DNA of 8,810 bases, from NCBI GenBank assembly GCA_023437285.1, contig JAEZGP010000218.1, forward strand, positions 1 to 8,810, written 5' to 3'. Positions 1 through 7,144 of the stretch are shown in pieces. This DNA comes from Actinomycetes bacterium (lineage in GTDB: Bacteria > Actinomycetota > Actinomycetes > Mycobacteriales > Micromonosporaceae). The notes beneath the pieces are model-generated. The model had not been told where the DNA came from. It did not search any database and saw only the letters and a program-made list of their open reading frames with translations. Position numbers and translations under genes: made by a program. The first letter of the stretch is position 1. Each line of letters opens with the position of its first letter.

Positions 1-651
1 CCGCTGGCCGACGTGCTCGTGGGCGTACTCACCGCGGTGGTCGTCGCGGCTGTCGGCGCGCCACTGGGCTGGCTGTGGGCGGCGCTCGCGCCGCGCATCC
101 CGATCGTGCGCGTGGAGGGCGGCTTCACGTACGCCGACCCGGAGCCGGAGCAGGTCGTCGCGGCGGACGGGTGGTTCATGCTGCTCGGCATCGGGGCGGG
201 CCTGCTGGTCGCGGTGGCCGCGTGGGTGCTGCTCAAGCGGTGGCGTGGGCCGTTCATCGTGGTCGGTCTGGTGCTGGGCAGCCTGGGCGGGGCGTGGCTG
301 GCGTGGTGGGCCGGGCGGCAGGTGGGGCTCGCGGAGTTCGAGCGGCTGCGCGAGACCGCGACGGTAGGCACCCACTTGCTGGCCCCGTTGGGCCTGCGGG
401 CGACCGACCTCGCGGCCGCCCACCCGTGGACGCCGAAGCTCACCGGCGTGCTGGCCGTGCAGGCGCTGACGGCCGCGTTCGTGTACACCTGCTGCGCGGG
501 GTGGTCGCGGTTCGCGTCATTGCGCGGCCCGGACCCGGAACCGACATACCCGCCATACCCGACTTATCACCCGATGCCGGAGGCGACGGATCAGTTCGGC
601 CCCGGCCGTACCGGCAGCTCCGACACCGGCACCGGCACGGCCCGCACCTGA
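1..651 (+). CDS. DUF2567 family membrane protein, 5' end probably cut by the window
   Basis: Polytopic membrane protein of unknown function that resembles the actinobacterial DUF2567 family. The frame is open from base 1. A GTG at 13 would give 212 aa, but the first hydrophobic helix would then begin almost at residue 1, so the real start may lie upstream. Counting from GTG13, hydrophobic segments lie at about 2-25, 53-74, 79-101 and 144-163. Between the first two is a loop with the [11 protein letters not shown] stretch, which I associate with this family from memory. The C-terminal ~45 residues are a polar tail rich in Pro, Tyr, Thr and Gly, probably cytoplasmic. The gene converges on the LON-domain gene and its last 61 bases overlap that gene's 3' end. 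No function can be assigned. Family assignment is moderately sure; being a real coding gene is very likely. Confidence 0.8.
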   Translation, partial: PLADVLVGVLTAVVVAAVGAPLGWLWAALAPRIPIVRVEGGFTYADPEPEQVVAADGWFMLLGIGAGLLVAVAAWVLLKRWRGPFIVVGLVLGSLGGAWLAWWAGRQVGLAEFERLRETATVGTHLLAPLGLRATDLAAAHPWTPKLTGVLAVQALTAAFVYTCCAGWSRFASLRGPDPEPTYPPYPTYHPMPEATDQFGPGRTGSSDTGTGTART

Positions 652-1265
652 CGCAGCAGCACCACCTCGCGCTGCAGGATCGCCAGCTCGGCACGCAGCC
701 GGGCGGCGGTCTCCGGGGCGGCGAGCAGCGCCTGGCGCTCCGCCAGCGTCAGCGACGCGGTCGCGGCGATGAGGTGCGACAGTACGGTCGGATCCTCGGG
801 CAGCTGCTCGCCGACCTCCTCGGCGTCGGTGCGCACCAGTCCCAGGTACGTCCGGAAGACCGCCAGCACCCGCGGCGCCAACGCCTCCGCAGCCGCGGTG
901 TCCGCCGATTCGGGCAGGAAGCTCACCCGCGCGCGCAGGTAGGGCGTGTCGTCGGTCACCACCTCGTCGATGGTGAACCGCCGCCGACCGACCGTCACCA
1001 GGTCGAACCGCCCGTCCGGGTGCTCGGTGACCTGGCGCACCTCGGCGGTGCAGCCCACCTCGTGCAGGGTGACCGCCCCCGAGCCGCCGTCCACCTCCCA
1101 CCCGCTGGAGATCGCCACCACGCCGAACTGGCGGGGCGTACCGTCGGGCAGGGCCAGCAGGTCGCGGACCAGGGCGCGGTAGCGCTCCTCGAAGACGTGC
1201 AGCGGCAGGACCAGTCCGGGGAAGAGGACCGTGCCGAGGGGAAACAGGGGCAGGGCCGCAGTCAC
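591..1265 (-). CDS. LON peptidase substrate-binding (LON_sub) domain protein
   Basis: 224-aa stand-alone LON N-terminal-domain protein. It lacks the AAA+ and protease domains of Lon, so it is not itself a protease. The family is widespread in actinobacteria and its role is unclear, perhaps substrate or protein binding. The N-terminus has the hallmark [13 protein letters not shown] followed by [13 protein letters not shown] (residues ~5-33). Residues ~45-100 carry the beta-rich core ([30 protein letters not shown]). The C-terminal half is helical, with [10 protein letters not shown] and an Ala/Leu/Glu-rich stretch at ~165-207. I chose the GTG at 1265 because it places the family N-terminus correctly and lies exactly 7 nt after a TAGGCT -10 box, the arrangement of a leaderless mRNA; a longer upstream extension would read through the divergent hisD promoter. 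The gene is divergent from hisD and its 3' end overlaps the DUF2567 gene. Confidence 0.9.
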   Translation of the reverse strand: MTAALPLFPLGTVLFPGLVLPLHVFEERYRALVRDLLALPDGTPRQFGVVAISSGWEVDGGSGAVTLHEVGCTAEVRQVTEHPDGRFDLVTVGRRRFTIDEVVTDDTPYLRARVSFLPESADTAAAEALAPRVLAVFRTYLGLVRTDAEEVGEQLPEDPTVLSHLIAATASLTLAERQALLAAPETAARLRAELAILQREVVLLRQVRAVPVPVSELPVRPGPN

Positions 1266-1272
1266 GCCCCCG

Positions 1273-1278
1273 AGCCTA
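1273..1278 (-). promoter_or_regulatory. -10 box for the LON-domain gene (leaderless)
   Basis: Read on the - strand this is TAGGCT, matching the actinobacterial TAGRNT -10 consensus. Seven bases separate it from the GTG start at 1265, so transcription should begin at or next to the start codon. The -35 region (around 1296-1302) is weak. Inference from motif and spacing only. Confidence 0.5.
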
Positions 1279-1279
1279 G

Positions 1280-1293
1280 GCGCCGGCCGGCGC
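1280..1293. repeat. 14-bp perfect palindrome in the divergent hisD/LON intergenic region
   Basis: GCGCCGGCCGGCGC is its own reverse complement. It lies just upstream of the -10 box of the LON-domain gene, in the spacer of that promoter, and about 35-50 bp upstream of the proposed hisD -35. The position would suit a repressor operator, but GC-rich DNA produces such palindromes by chance fairly often. Confidence 0.3.
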
Positions 1294-1328
1294 TGCGTGT
1301 AGGGCGCCGTCCCGCCGGTTGGACCGTG

Positions 1329-1357
1329 TCGACCCCGCCCGGCGCCCCGACTAGACT
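1329..1357 (+). promoter_or_regulatory. Promoter of the his operon (upstream of hisD)
   Basis: TCGACC at 1329-1334 (one mismatch to TTGACC) and TAGACT at 1352-1357 are separated by 17 bp, a good fit to the main actinobacterial sigma-factor consensus. The -10 ends 7 bases before the hisD GTG, so the operon mRNA is predicted to be leaderless. There is no Shine-Dalgarno sequence before hisD and no room for a leader peptide, T-box or attenuator between promoter and gene. Confidence 0.6.
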
Positions 1358-1364
1358 CGGCCAG

Positions 1365-2672
1365 GTGCTGACTCGCCTCGACCTGCGGGGGACCCGGCCT
1401 ACGCCGAGGTCGCTCCGCGGCATCCTCCCGCGCGCCGCCGTCGACGTCGCCTCCGCGCTCGCCACCGTGGAGCCGATCATCGCTGACGTGCGCCATCGGG
1501 GGGAGGAGGCCGCGCACGACTACTCGGAGCGCTTCGACGGGATACGCCCGGCCAGCCTGCGGGTCGACCCGGTCGAGCTGACCAGGGCGCTGGCCGCGCT
1601 CGATCCCGACATCCGCGCGGCCCTCGAGGTGGCCATCGAGCGGGTCCGCAAGGTCCACGCCGAGCAGCGCCGCCCCGACGTGACCACCCAGGTCGTCCCG
1701 GGCGGCGTGGTCACCGAGCGGTTCGTGCCCGTGGGCCGGGTGGGCCTCTACGTCCCCGGCGGCCTGGCCATGTACCCGTCGAGCGTCGTGATGAACGTCG
1801 TGCCGGCCCAGGAGGCGGGCGTCGAGAGCATCGTGGTGGCGAGCCCACCGCAGAAGCCGACCGGCCTGCCCGACGAGCGGGTGCTCGCCGCCTGCGCGCT
1901 GCTGGGCGTCGACGAGGTCTACGCCGTGGGCGGGGCCCAGGCGGTGGCCGTGCTGGCGTACGGGGCGGGCGACTGCGAGCCCGTCGACCTGATCACCGGC
2001 CCGGGCAACATCTACGTCACCGCCGCCAAGCGGGCGGTGCGTGGCGTCGTGGCCATCGACGCCGAGGCCGGCCCCACCGAGATCGCGATCCTGGCGGACG
2101 GGACGGCCGACCCGGTGCACGTGGCCGCCGACCTGATCAGCCAGGCCGAGCACGACCCGTCGGCGGCCAGCGTCCTGGTCACCACGAGCCCCGAGCTGGC
2201 CGACGCGGTCGACGAGGAGCTGGCCCGCCAGGTGCCGGTCACCAAGCACTCCGGCCGCATCCTCACCGCCCTGACCGGCCCGCAGTCGGGCACCGTCCTC
2301 GTCGACGACGTCGACGCGGGAGTGGCGGTCGTCGACGCGTACGCCGCCGAGCACCTGGAGATCCAGACCCGGGACGCGGCCGAGGTCGCCGCCCGGGTGC
2401 GCAACGCGGGGGCCATCTTCGTCGGGGCGTACTCGCCGGTGTCGCTGGGCGACTACTGCGCGGGCTCCAACCACGTGCTGCCCACCGGCGGGTGTGCCCG
2501 CCACAGCGGCGGGCTGTCGACGCAGACGTTTCTGCGCGGCATCCACGTCGTCCACTACGACGAGGCGGCGCTCGCCGACGTGGCGCGCCACGTGGTGACC
2601 CTTGCCGAGGCCGAGGACCTGCCCGCGCACGGCCAGGCGGTCACCGCGCGGCTGCGGGGACAGGCCCGATGA
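1365..2672 (+). CDS. hisD: Histidinol dehydrogenase
   Basis: HisD (435 aa, normal length) is the zinc- and NAD-dependent enzyme that oxidises L-histidinol to L-histidine in two steps via histidinaldehyde, the last step of the pathway. Family motifs are present: [10 protein letters not shown] (~125-133), [13 protein letters not shown] (~211-223), AGPTEI (~235-240), SQAEHDP (~259-265), AAEHLEI (~327-333) and [15 protein letters not shown] (~362-376). By analogy with E. coli HisD, Q260, H263, D363 and H422 are the zinc ligands, and E329/H330 the catalytic pair. The GTG at 1365 is chosen because the product then starts MLTRLDLRG, as in other actinobacterial HisD; an in-frame GTG at 1326 would add 13 residues but lies within the proposed -35. 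It is the first gene of the operon, and its TGA overlaps the hisC ATG (ATGA). Confidence 0.98.
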   Translation: MLTRLDLRGTRPTPRSLRGILPRAAVDVASALATVEPIIADVRHRGEEAAHDYSERFDGIRPASLRVDPVELTRALAALDPDIRAALEVAIERVRKVHAEQRRPDVTTQVVPGGVVTERFVPVGRVGLYVPGGLAMYPSSVVMNVVPAQEAGVESIVVASPPQKPTGLPDERVLAACALLGVDEVYAVGGAQAVAVLAYGAGDCEPVDLITGPGNIYVTAAKRAVRGVVAIDAEAGPTEIAILADGTADPVHVAADLISQAEHDPSAASVLVTTSPELADAVDEELARQVPVTKHSGRILTALTGPQSGTVLVDDVDAGVAVVDAYAAEHLEIQTRDAAEVAARVRNAGAIFVGAYSPVSLGDYCAGSNHVLPTGGCARHSGGLSTQTFLRGIHVVHYDEAALADVARHVVTLAEAEDLPAHGQAVTARLRGQAR

Positions 2673-3820
2673 CCACACTGGACGATCTGCCGCTGCGCTC
2701 CGACCTGAGGGGACGCTCCCCGTACGGGGCCCCGCAGCTCGACGTCGAGGTGCGCCTCAACACCAACGAGAACCCGTACGCGCTGCCCGAGGAGGTGGCC
2801 GAGGAGGTCGCCAAGGCGCTGCGCGGCGTCCTGACCGGTCTCAACCGTTACCCGGACCGGGAGGCCGAGGCGCTGCGCGCCGACCTGGCCGATTACTTGG
2901 CCGCCGCCACGGGTCACCCGGGGCTCACGGCCGCCAACGTGTGGGCGGCCAACGGCTCCAACGAGGTGCAGCAGCAACTGCTGCAGGTGTTCGGCGGCCC
3001 GGGTCACCTCGCGATGGGCTTCTCCCCGTCGTACTCCATGCATGAGATCCTGGCGGCCGGCACCGGGACGCAGTGGCACGACGCGCAGCGCGGCGCCGAC
3101 TTCGGCGTGCGGCCGGAGAGCGCGTCGGCGCTGGTGCGGGTCTACCAACCCGACCTGGTGTTCCTGTGCTCGCCGAACAACCCGACAGGCACCGCGCTCG
3201 ACCTCGAGGTGATCGAGGCGGTGGCGCGCGAGGCGCCCGGCGTCGTGGTGGTCGACGAGGCCTACGGCGAGTTCGCCCGCCCCGGCACCCCGAGCGCCGT
3301 GACGCTGCTGCCCCGGTACCCGAGGCTCATCGTCACGCGGACCATGAGCAAGGCGTTCGCGTTCGCGGGGGTCCGGCTGGGCTATCTGGCCGCCGACCCC
3401 GCGGTGGTGCAGGCCGTCCAGCTGGTACGCCTGCCCTATCACCTCTCGGCGCTGACCCAGGCCGCCGCGCGCGCCGCCCTGGCGCACTCGGCGGTGCTGC
3501 TCGCGCAGGTCGAGGCGATCAAGGGCGAGCGCGACCGGATCGTCGCCGGGCTGCGCGCGTTGGGCCTGAAGGTCGCCGACAGCGACGCGAACTTCGTCCT
3601 GTTCGCCACGCCGACGACCGACCAGAAGGCCACCTGGCAGGCGTTGCTGGAGCGCAGCGTGCTCGTGCGCGACGTGGGCCTGCCGGGCTGGCTGCGGGTC
3701 ACCGCCGGCACCAAGGAGGAGACCACCTGGTTCCTCGAGGCGATGGCCGAAGTGGTCGCCGACGCCGGGGCCAGGCAAAATGTCACAGTGGAGCAGGAGA
3801 AGAGCAGCGATGAGTCGTAG
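2669..3820 (+). CDS. hisC: Histidinol-phosphate aminotransferase
   Basis: PLP-dependent class I/II aminotransferase, 383 aa, which converts imidazole-acetol phosphate plus glutamate to histidinol phosphate plus 2-oxoglutarate in the cytosol. Visible landmarks: LNTNENPY near the N-terminus (~30-37), RYPD (~60-63), ANGSNE (~94-99), SPNNPTG with the PLP-contacting Asn (~168-174), VVDEAYGEF with D196 and Y199, and [15 protein letters not shown] with the Schiff-base lysine at K228 and phosphate-binding R236. WLRVTAGT (~341-348) holds the substrate-carboxylate-type Arg (R343). A GGGGA about 8 nt before the ATG serves as Shine-Dalgarno, and the start overlaps the hisD stop by 4 bp. The last ~15 residues are polar ([10 protein letters not shown]); that DNA also carries the hisB ribosome binding site. 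An aromatic-aminotransferase specificity cannot be excluded from sequence, but the operon context makes HisC nearly certain. Confidence 0.97.
   Translation: MTTLDDLPLRSDLRGRSPYGAPQLDVEVRLNTNENPYALPEEVAEEVAKALRGVLTGLNRYPDREAEALRADLADYLAAATGHPGLTAANVWAANGSNEVQQQLLQVFGGPGHLAMGFSPSYSMHEILAAGTGTQWHDAQRGADFGVRPESASALVRVYQPDLVFLCSPNNPTGTALDLEVIEAVAREAPGVVVVDEAYGEFARPGTPSAVTLLPRYPRLIVTRTMSKAFAFAGVRLGYLAADPAVVQAVQLVRLPYHLSALTQAAARAALAHSAVLLAQVEAIKGERDRIVAGLRALGLKVADSDANFVLFATPTTDQKATWQALLERSVLVRDVGLPGWLRVTAGTKEETTWFLEAMAEVVADAGARQNVTVEQEKSSDES
3795..3800 (+). promoter_or_regulatory. Strong ribosome binding site for hisB inside hisC
   Basis: AGGAGA lies 9 nt before the hisB ATG (3810) and inside the last codons of hisC. 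It fixes the hisB start and explains the lysine/glutamate-rich C-terminus of HisC. Confidence 0.75.
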
Positions 3821-4430
3821 CGCGACGGTGGAACGGACCACCGCCGAAACCAAGATCCGGGTCGAGCTGAACGTGGACGGCGCGGGCCGTCACGACGTCA
3901 GCACCGGCGTGGGGTTCTACGACCACATGCTCGCCCAGCTCGCCAAGCACGGCGGCCTGGACCTCACCGTGCGCACGGACGGCGACCTGCACATCGACGC
4001 CCACCACACGGTGGAGGACACCGCGCTGGCGATCGGCGCCGCGCTGGCCGAGGCCCTCGGCGACAAGGCGGGGGTACGCCGGTTCGGCGACGCCCTCGTG
4101 CCGCTGGACGAGGTCCTCGTGCAGGCGGCCGTGGACCTGTCCGGGCGCCCCTACGTGGTGCACGACGAGCCGGCCAACCTTGCCCCGTTCGTGGGCGGCA
4201 CCGGCCCGGTGTTCGCGACGAGCCTGACCCGCCACTTCTGGGAGTCGCTGGGCCACGCGGCGCGGGTCACCCTGCACGTCAACGTCGTGCGCGCGAGCCG
4301 CCCGGGCGCCCAGCCCGACGCCCACCACGTGATCGAGGCCCAGTTCAAGGCCGTCGCCCGCGCCCTGCGCGACGCGGTGCGGGTGGAGCACCCCGGCGGC
4401 GCCGTACCCAGCACCAAGGGCGTGCTGTGA
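3810..4430 (+). CDS. hisB: Imidazoleglycerol-phosphate dehydratase
   Basis: Monofunctional IGP dehydratase, 206 aa, which removes water from imidazole glycerol phosphate to give imidazole-acetol phosphate, the HisC substrate. The family forms 24-mers with two manganese ions per active site. The two His-rich metal motifs are clear: DAHHTVED (~63-70) and [12 protein letters not shown] (~170-181). [11 protein letters not shown] (~31-41), SGRPY (~111-115) and the C-terminal VPSTKG (~199-204) are also characteristic. There is no HAD phosphatase domain as in E. coli HisB, so histidinol-phosphate phosphatase must be encoded elsewhere, as is usual for actinobacteria. It overlaps hisC by 11 bp, and its stop overlaps the start of the 54-aa membrane peptide (GTGA). 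Confidence 0.97.
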   Translation: MSRSATVERTTAETKIRVELNVDGAGRHDVSTGVGFYDHMLAQLAKHGGLDLTVRTDGDLHIDAHHTVEDTALAIGAALAEALGDKAGVRRFGDALVPLDEVLVQAAVDLSGRPYVVHDEPANLAPFVGGTGPVFATSLTRHFWESLGHAARVTLHVNVVRASRPGAQPDAHHVIEAQFKAVARALRDAVRVEHPGGAVPSTKGVL

Positions 4431-4591
4431 GTTCGGTCATGCCCATCGTGCTGTTCGGCATCGCCGGGCTGCTGGTCGGCGGGCTGCTGCAGATGCGCAC
4501 CAACGGCGCGGGCAAGCTGACGCTGATCGTCATGGGCCTGCTGGCGGCGCTCGCGGCCGCGGGGGGTGTGCTGTGGCTGCTCCCCGAGTGA
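4427..4591 (+). CDS. 54-aa two-helix membrane peptide between hisB and hisH
   Basis: Small ORF that starts at the GTG overlapping the hisB stop (GTGA) and ends inside the 5' end of hisH. The product is almost entirely hydrophobic: helix 1 at about residues 5-22, a short polar turn (QMRTNGAGK, ~22-30), then helix 2 at about 31-52, ending LLPE. This is a compact helical hairpin with both ends on the same side of the membrane; the positive turn would favour the turn facing the cytosol. It fills exactly the space between hisB and hisH, so the junctions are both overlapping, which supports real translation. I do not recognise a named family and assign no function. It might be a true membrane micro-protein or chiefly a coupling ORF. 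Confidence 0.65.
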   Translation: MSSVMPIVLFGIAGLLVGGLLQMRTNGAGKLTLIVMGLLAALAAAGGVLWLLPE

Positions 4592-5199
4592 CGATCCTCG
4601 ACTACGGCTCGGGCAACCTGCGCTCGGCGCAGCGGGCCCTCGCCCGGGCCGGCGCCGACGTGACGGTCACCGCCGACCTGGCCGCGGCCGAGGCCGCCGA
4701 CGGGCTGGTCGTACCGGGCGTCGGGGCGTACGCGGCGTGCATGGCCGGCATCGACGCCGTCGGCGCCGCGCCGGTGATCACCGCCCGGGTGGCCGCCGGC
4801 CGGCCCGTGCTGGGCATCTGCGTCGGCATGCAGATCCTCTTCGCGTACGGCGAGGAGCACGGCGTCGTCACCAAGGGGATCGGGCTCGTGCCCGGCGCCG
4901 TGGTGCGCCTTGAGGCCGACGTGGTCCCGCACATGGGCTGGAACACGGTGACCCCGCCGGCCGGCTCGCTGCTGTTCGACGGCGCCGGCCCGGACACCCG
5001 GTTCTACTTCGTCCACTCGTACGCCGCCCGGCCCGAACCGGCGCTCGCCGAGGCGGGCGTGGCGGTGACCACGGCGACGCACGGCGGCGACTTCGTCGCG
5101 GCCGTCGAGGTCGGCAGCCTGTGCGCCACCCAGTTCCACCCGGAGAAGTCCGGCGACGCGGGCGCCCGCCTGCTCGCCAACTGGGTACGTTCCCTGTGA
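4573..5199 (+). CDS. hisH: Imidazole glycerol phosphate synthase, glutamine amidotransferase subunit
   Basis: HisH (208 aa) is a class I glutaminase that feeds ammonia through the HisF barrel for conversion of PRFAR to IGP and AICAR. The nucleophile is C83 in GICVGMQ (~81-87), and H189 and E191 in QFHPEKSG complete the triad. LDYGSGN (~9-15), PGVGAY (~48-53), PHMGWN (~119-124) and FVHSY (~146-150) are standard HisH blocks. Two GTG starts are possible: 4573, preceded by a G-run at 4561-4566, and 4588, which would give a 4-bp GTGA overlap with the upstream peptide. I prefer 4573 because its N-terminal length matches other actinobacterial HisH. Its stop overlaps the next mini-ORF. Its partner HisF is encoded about 2 kb downstream rather than next to it. 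Confidence 0.96.
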   Translation: MAAPRVTILDYGSGNLRSAQRALARAGADVTVTADLAAAEAADGLVVPGVGAYAACMAGIDAVGAAPVITARVAAGRPVLGICVGMQILFAYGEEHGVVTKGIGLVPGAVVRLEADVVPHMGWNTVTPPAGSLLFDGAGPDTRFYFVHSYAARPEPALAEAGVAVTTATHGGDFVAAVEVGSLCATQFHPEKSGDAGARLLANWVRSL

Positions 5200-5264
5200 G
5201 CGAGCAGGCCACCGGCCCAGGCCCGACCCACGGCGACGCCGGCCCCACCCAGGCCGCGCCGTGA
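5196..5264 (+). CDS. 22-codon linker ORF bridging hisH and the 115-aa membrane protein
   Basis: GTG at 5196 overlaps the hisH stop (GTGA). The frame then runs 22 codons to a TGA at 5262-5264, which overlaps the GTG start of the next gene in the same GTGA manner. The peptide ([10 protein letters not shown]..., ending TQAAP) is Pro/Gly/Ala-rich with an imperfect 7-codon repeat ([14 protein letters not shown]) and no predicted structure. Neither it nor the next gene has a convincing Shine-Dalgarno, so its likely role is to carry ribosomes from hisH to the next start. The exact GTGA at both ends argues against coincidence, though at this GC content short open frames are cheap. Confidence 0.4.
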   Translation: MSEQATGPGPTHGDAGPTQAAP

Positions 5265-5608
5265 GCAAGGAAAGGGCGCAGCGCCGGGCCGCCCGGGAGG
5301 CGGCGGAGGCGGTCCGCAAGGCCAACCGGGCACGGCAGGTGGCGCGCCGGGCCCGGTGGCGGTCGATGCGCCGCGCCCTCGCGCCGCGTACCCTCTACCG
5401 GCGGATCGTTCCCGACCGGCGCACCGGCCGGCTGCTGCCCCGCCGCAACCGCGGCGAACGGCTGGTGATCACCACGATGACCGTGGTGGCGCTCGCGGCC
5501 GTGTGGCTGCTGCTGGACTCCTGGTCGGTGCGCATCGGCCTCACTGTGCTCGCGATCGTGGCCGTGCCGGTCCTGGTCGTGGTGGCGTTCGACCGCCGCA
5601 CCCGTTGA
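5261..5608 (+). CDS. 115-aa basic two-helix membrane protein between hisH and priA
   Basis: Hypothetical membrane protein. Residues 1-66 are strongly basic and Ala/Arg-rich, with 26 Arg/Lys, and probably form a long amphipathic helix that could touch nucleic acid or acidic lipid. Then come two hydrophobic helices at about 68-86 and 91-110 and a short basic tail (DRRTR). By the positive-inside rule, both ends should be cytosolic. The start is the GTG at 5261, the only start codon after hisH in this frame; it has no clear Shine-Dalgarno and seems to depend on the linker ORF. It ends 11 bp before priA. I do not recognise the family and assign no role. Placement in the operon suggests co-expression with histidine genes, not function in the pathway. 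Confidence 0.75.
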   Translation: MSKERAQRRAAREAAEAVRKANRARQVARRARWRSMRRALAPRTLYRRIVPDRRTGRLLPRRNRGERLVITTMTVVALAAVWLLLDSWSVRIGLTVLAIVAVPVLVVVAFDRRTR

Positions 5609-5612
5609 AAGG
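5607..5612 (+). promoter_or_regulatory. Ribosome binding site of priA
   Basis: GAAAGG, overlapping the stop codon of the preceding gene, lies 7 nt before the ATG at 5620. It is one of the few recognisable Shine-Dalgarno sequences in the operon and fixes the priA start over the other possibilities in this frame. Confidence 0.6.
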
Positions 5613-5619
5613 TAATGAG

Positions 5620-6345
5620 ATGACGTTGCAGTTGCTCCCCGCGGTGGATGTCGCCGAGGGCCAGGCCGTGCGCCTGGTGCAGGGCGAGGCCGGTTCCGAG
5701 ACCGGGTACGGCGACCCGCTGGAGGCGGCGCTGGACTGGCAGCGCGGCGGCGCCGAGTGGATCCACCTCGTGGACCTCGACGCGGCGTTCGGTCGAGGCT
5801 CCAACGCGGCGCTGCTCGCCGATGTGATCAAGAAGCTGGACGTGCAGGTTGAGCTGTCCGGCGGCATCCGCGACGACGAGTCGCTGCGGGCCGCGCTGGC
5901 CACCGGCGCGACCCGGGTCAACATCGGCACCGCCGCCCTGGAGGACCCGGTCTGGTGCGACCGGGTCGTCGGCGAGTACGGCGACCGCGTCGCCATCGGG
6001 CTCGACGTGCGGGGCCACACGCTCGCGGCGCGCGGCTGGACCCGCGACGGGGGCGACCTGTTCGAGGTGCTCGACCGGCTCAACAAGGCCGGCTGCGCCC
6101 GATACGTCGTCACCGACATCCGCCGCGACGGCACGATGACCGGCCCGAACCTCGACCTGCTCCGCGAGGTGTGCGCGCACACCGACGCGCCGGTCATCGC
6201 CTCGGGCGGCGTGTCCACCCTGGACGACCTGCGCGCGCTGGCGACCCTGGAGCCGGTCGGCGTCGAGGGCGTCATCACCGGCAAGGCCATCTACGCCGGG
6301 GCGTTCACCGTGCCGGAGGCCCTCGCGGTCCTGGCCGGCGCCTGA
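5620..6345 (+). CDS. priA: Phosphoribosyl isomerase A, bifunctional HisA/TrpF type
   Basis: 241-aa (beta/alpha)8 barrel isomerase. HisA activity converts ProFAR to PRFAR; in actinobacteria lacking trpF the same enzyme also isomerises PRA to CdRP for tryptophan. Visible: [18 protein letters not shown] (~5-22) with the catalytic base D10, [11 protein letters not shown] (~50-60), [10 protein letters not shown] (~77-86), NIGTAALE (~101-108), the loop [11 protein letters not shown] (~137-147) with the Arg-Gly-Trp typical of PriA and absent from plain His[17 protein letters not shown] with the catalytic acid D170, and [11 protein letters not shown] (~195-205). These match mycobacterial and streptomycete PriA closely from memory. 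Dual activity is therefore likely from family knowledge, but whether this genome lacks trpF cannot be seen here. Its stop lies in the first unit of the tandem repeat. Confidence 0.95.
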   Translation: MTLQLLPAVDVAEGQAVRLVQGEAGSETGYGDPLEAALDWQRGGAEWIHLVDLDAAFGRGSNAALLADVIKKLDVQVELSGGIRDDESLRAALATGATRVNIGTAALEDPVWCDRVVGEYGDRVAIGLDVRGHTLAARGWTRDGGDLFEVLDRLNKAGCARYVVTDIRRDGTMTGPNLDLLREVCAHTDAPVIASGGVSTLDDLRALATLEPVGVEGVITGKAIYAGAFTVPEALAVLAGA

Positions 6346-6405
6346 CTCACGGACGGCGGCCAGCCTGATTCACGGACGGCGGCGCGCCTGACTCATGGAC
6401 GGCGG
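6340..6405. repeat. Three tandem copies of a 23-bp unit between convergent priA and trmB
   Basis: Units start at 6340, 6363 and 6386. Each has a nearly identical 20-bp core (GCCTGA-C/T-TCA-C/T-GGACGGCGG), with one substitution in unit 2 and one in unit 3, and a variable 3-bp spacer. The priA stop (6343-6345) is in unit 1; the trmB stop (TCA, 6393-6395) is in unit 3. Each unit holds back-to-back stops, TGA on + and TGA on -, separated by one base. Because 23 is not a multiple of three, the three copies put a stop in every frame on both strands. The likely origin is slippage duplication of the short junction. No strong hairpin or T-tract is visible, so I do not call it a terminator. Confidence 0.9.
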
Positions 6406-7100
6406 GCGAAGGCGAAGTCGGCGACCTGCCGGCCGGCGTCGATCGCCCGCCGCTCGAACGCGGTGACCGGCCGGGCGGCCAGCCGGGGCGCCACGCCGTC
6501 GTGCAGGTTCACCAGCGCCGGCTCGGCGCTGAGCACCTCAAGCATCTGCTCGGCGTAGTCGGCCCAGTCGGTGGCGCACAGCAGCAGCCCGCCCGGCGCC
6601 AGCCGGTCGGCCAGCAGGGCGACCGTGGCCGGCTGCACGAGGCGGCGCTTGTGGTGGCGGGCCTTGGGCCACGGGTCGGGGAAGAACACGTGCACGGCCG
6701 CCAGGCTGGCCGGCGACAGGCCGTCGCGGACCAGGTCGAGCGCGTCGCCGCGGGCGGCCCGCAGGTTGGTCAGCCCGCGGTCCTCGATCTCGGTGAGGAT
6801 CCGCCCGAGGCCGGGGGTGTGCACGTCCACGGCCAGGTAGTCACGCTCCGGGTCGGCGGCGGCCATGGCCACGGCCGCGTCGCCCATGCCGCAGCCGATC
6901 TCCAGGACGAGCGGTGCCCGCCGGCCGAACAGCGCGGCGGTGTCGACCGGCCCGCGCGCCGCCGGGTCGGCCGGGATGTCAAGCCCGAAGCGGGGCCACA
7001 GGCGGTCGAGCGCCTCGGCGCGCCGGGTGCCGGTCCGGCCCCGCCGGGGGTGGAACGTCCGGATCCTGGCCTGGTGGCGGGCGTCGAGGGTGGCGGTCAC
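6393..7100 (-). CDS. trmB: tRNA (guanine-N7-)-methyltransferase
   Basis: TrmB (235 aa) is a SAM-dependent class I methyltransferase that makes 7-methylguanosine at position 46 of the tRNA variable loop. The SAM site is [10 protein letters not shown] (~65-74), with the acidic VDVH at ~91-94 ending strand 2. The family signature [15 protein letters not shown] lies at ~139-153. [18 protein letters not shown] (~170-187) and the C-terminal [20 protein letters not shown] (~212-231) complete the fold, corresponding to the substrate-binding T-x-FE-R motif. The GTG at 7100 is chosen because it gives a usual length and a normal N-terminus ([20 protein letters not shown]) and sits 7 nt after a TAnnnT box; longer frames would run into the hisF promoter. 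It lies antisense between priA and hisF, interrupting the his cluster, and is divergent from hisF. Confidence 0.95.
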   Translation of the reverse strand: MTATLDARHQARIRTFHPRRGRTGTRRAEALDRLWPRFGLDIPADPAARGPVDTAALFGRRAPLVLEIGCGMGDAAVAMAAADPERDYLAVDVHTPGLGRILTEIEDRGLTNLRAARGDALDLVRDGLSPASLAAVHVFFPDPWPKARHHKRRLVQPATVALLADRLAPGGLLLCATDWADYAEQMLEVLSAEPALVNLHDGVAPRLAARPVTAFERRAIDAGRQVADFAFARRP

Positions 7101-7107
7101 GACGGCA

Positions 7108-7113
7108 ACGGTA
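7108..7113 (-). promoter_or_regulatory. -10 box of trmB (leaderless)
   Basis: On the - strand this reads TACCGT (TAnnnT), separated from the GTG start by exactly 7 bases, with no Shine-Dalgarno. Its -35 region would fall on the -10 box of the divergent hisF promoter, so the two promoters may compete. Motif-based inference. Confidence 0.4.
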
Positions 7114-7132
7114 CCCGGCCGGACGGCTCGGT

Positions 7133-7138
7133 TAGGCT
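7133..7138 (+). promoter_or_regulatory. -10 box of the hisF promoter
   Basis: TAGGCT fits the TAGRNT consensus and is the same hexamer as in front of the LON-domain gene. It ends 6 bases before the ATG of the mini-ORF at 7145, so the transcript probably starts on that A. The -35 region is poor. It shows that hisF has its own promoter, separate from the hisD operon. Confidence 0.5.
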
Positions 7139-7144
7139 CGGCGC

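Noticed and set aside
75..1364. Very long + frame upstream of hisD (from 75) that would extend HisD by 430 residues
   Set aside because: The extension is His/Arg/Gly-rich, lies antisense to the LON-domain gene and has no family resemblance. HisD has a complete normal N-terminus at 1365.
1266..1364. T-box, histidine leader peptide or attenuator before hisD
   Set aside because: The predicted transcript starts at the hisD GTG, and no His-codon run or alternative hairpin is visible in the 99-bp gap.
1266..2678. Long - strand frame antisense to hisD joined to the LON-domain gene
   Set aside because: High-GC antisense shadow rich in Gly, His, Arg and Val; the LON family N-terminus begins at 1265.
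2555..3853. 432-codon - frame opposite hisC
   Set aside because: Shadow of hisC codon bias with low-complexity Arg/Gly/His composition and no motif.
6340..6405. TGACTCA heptamers near his genes, identical to the yeast Gcn4 site
   Set aside because: Gcn4 is eukaryotic. Here the heptamer is just the two opposing stop codons within the repeat.
6340..6405. Short CRISPR-like array
   Set aside because: The spacing between repeat cores is only 3 bp, there are only three copies, and the ends lie inside coding genes; it is a simple tandem repeat.
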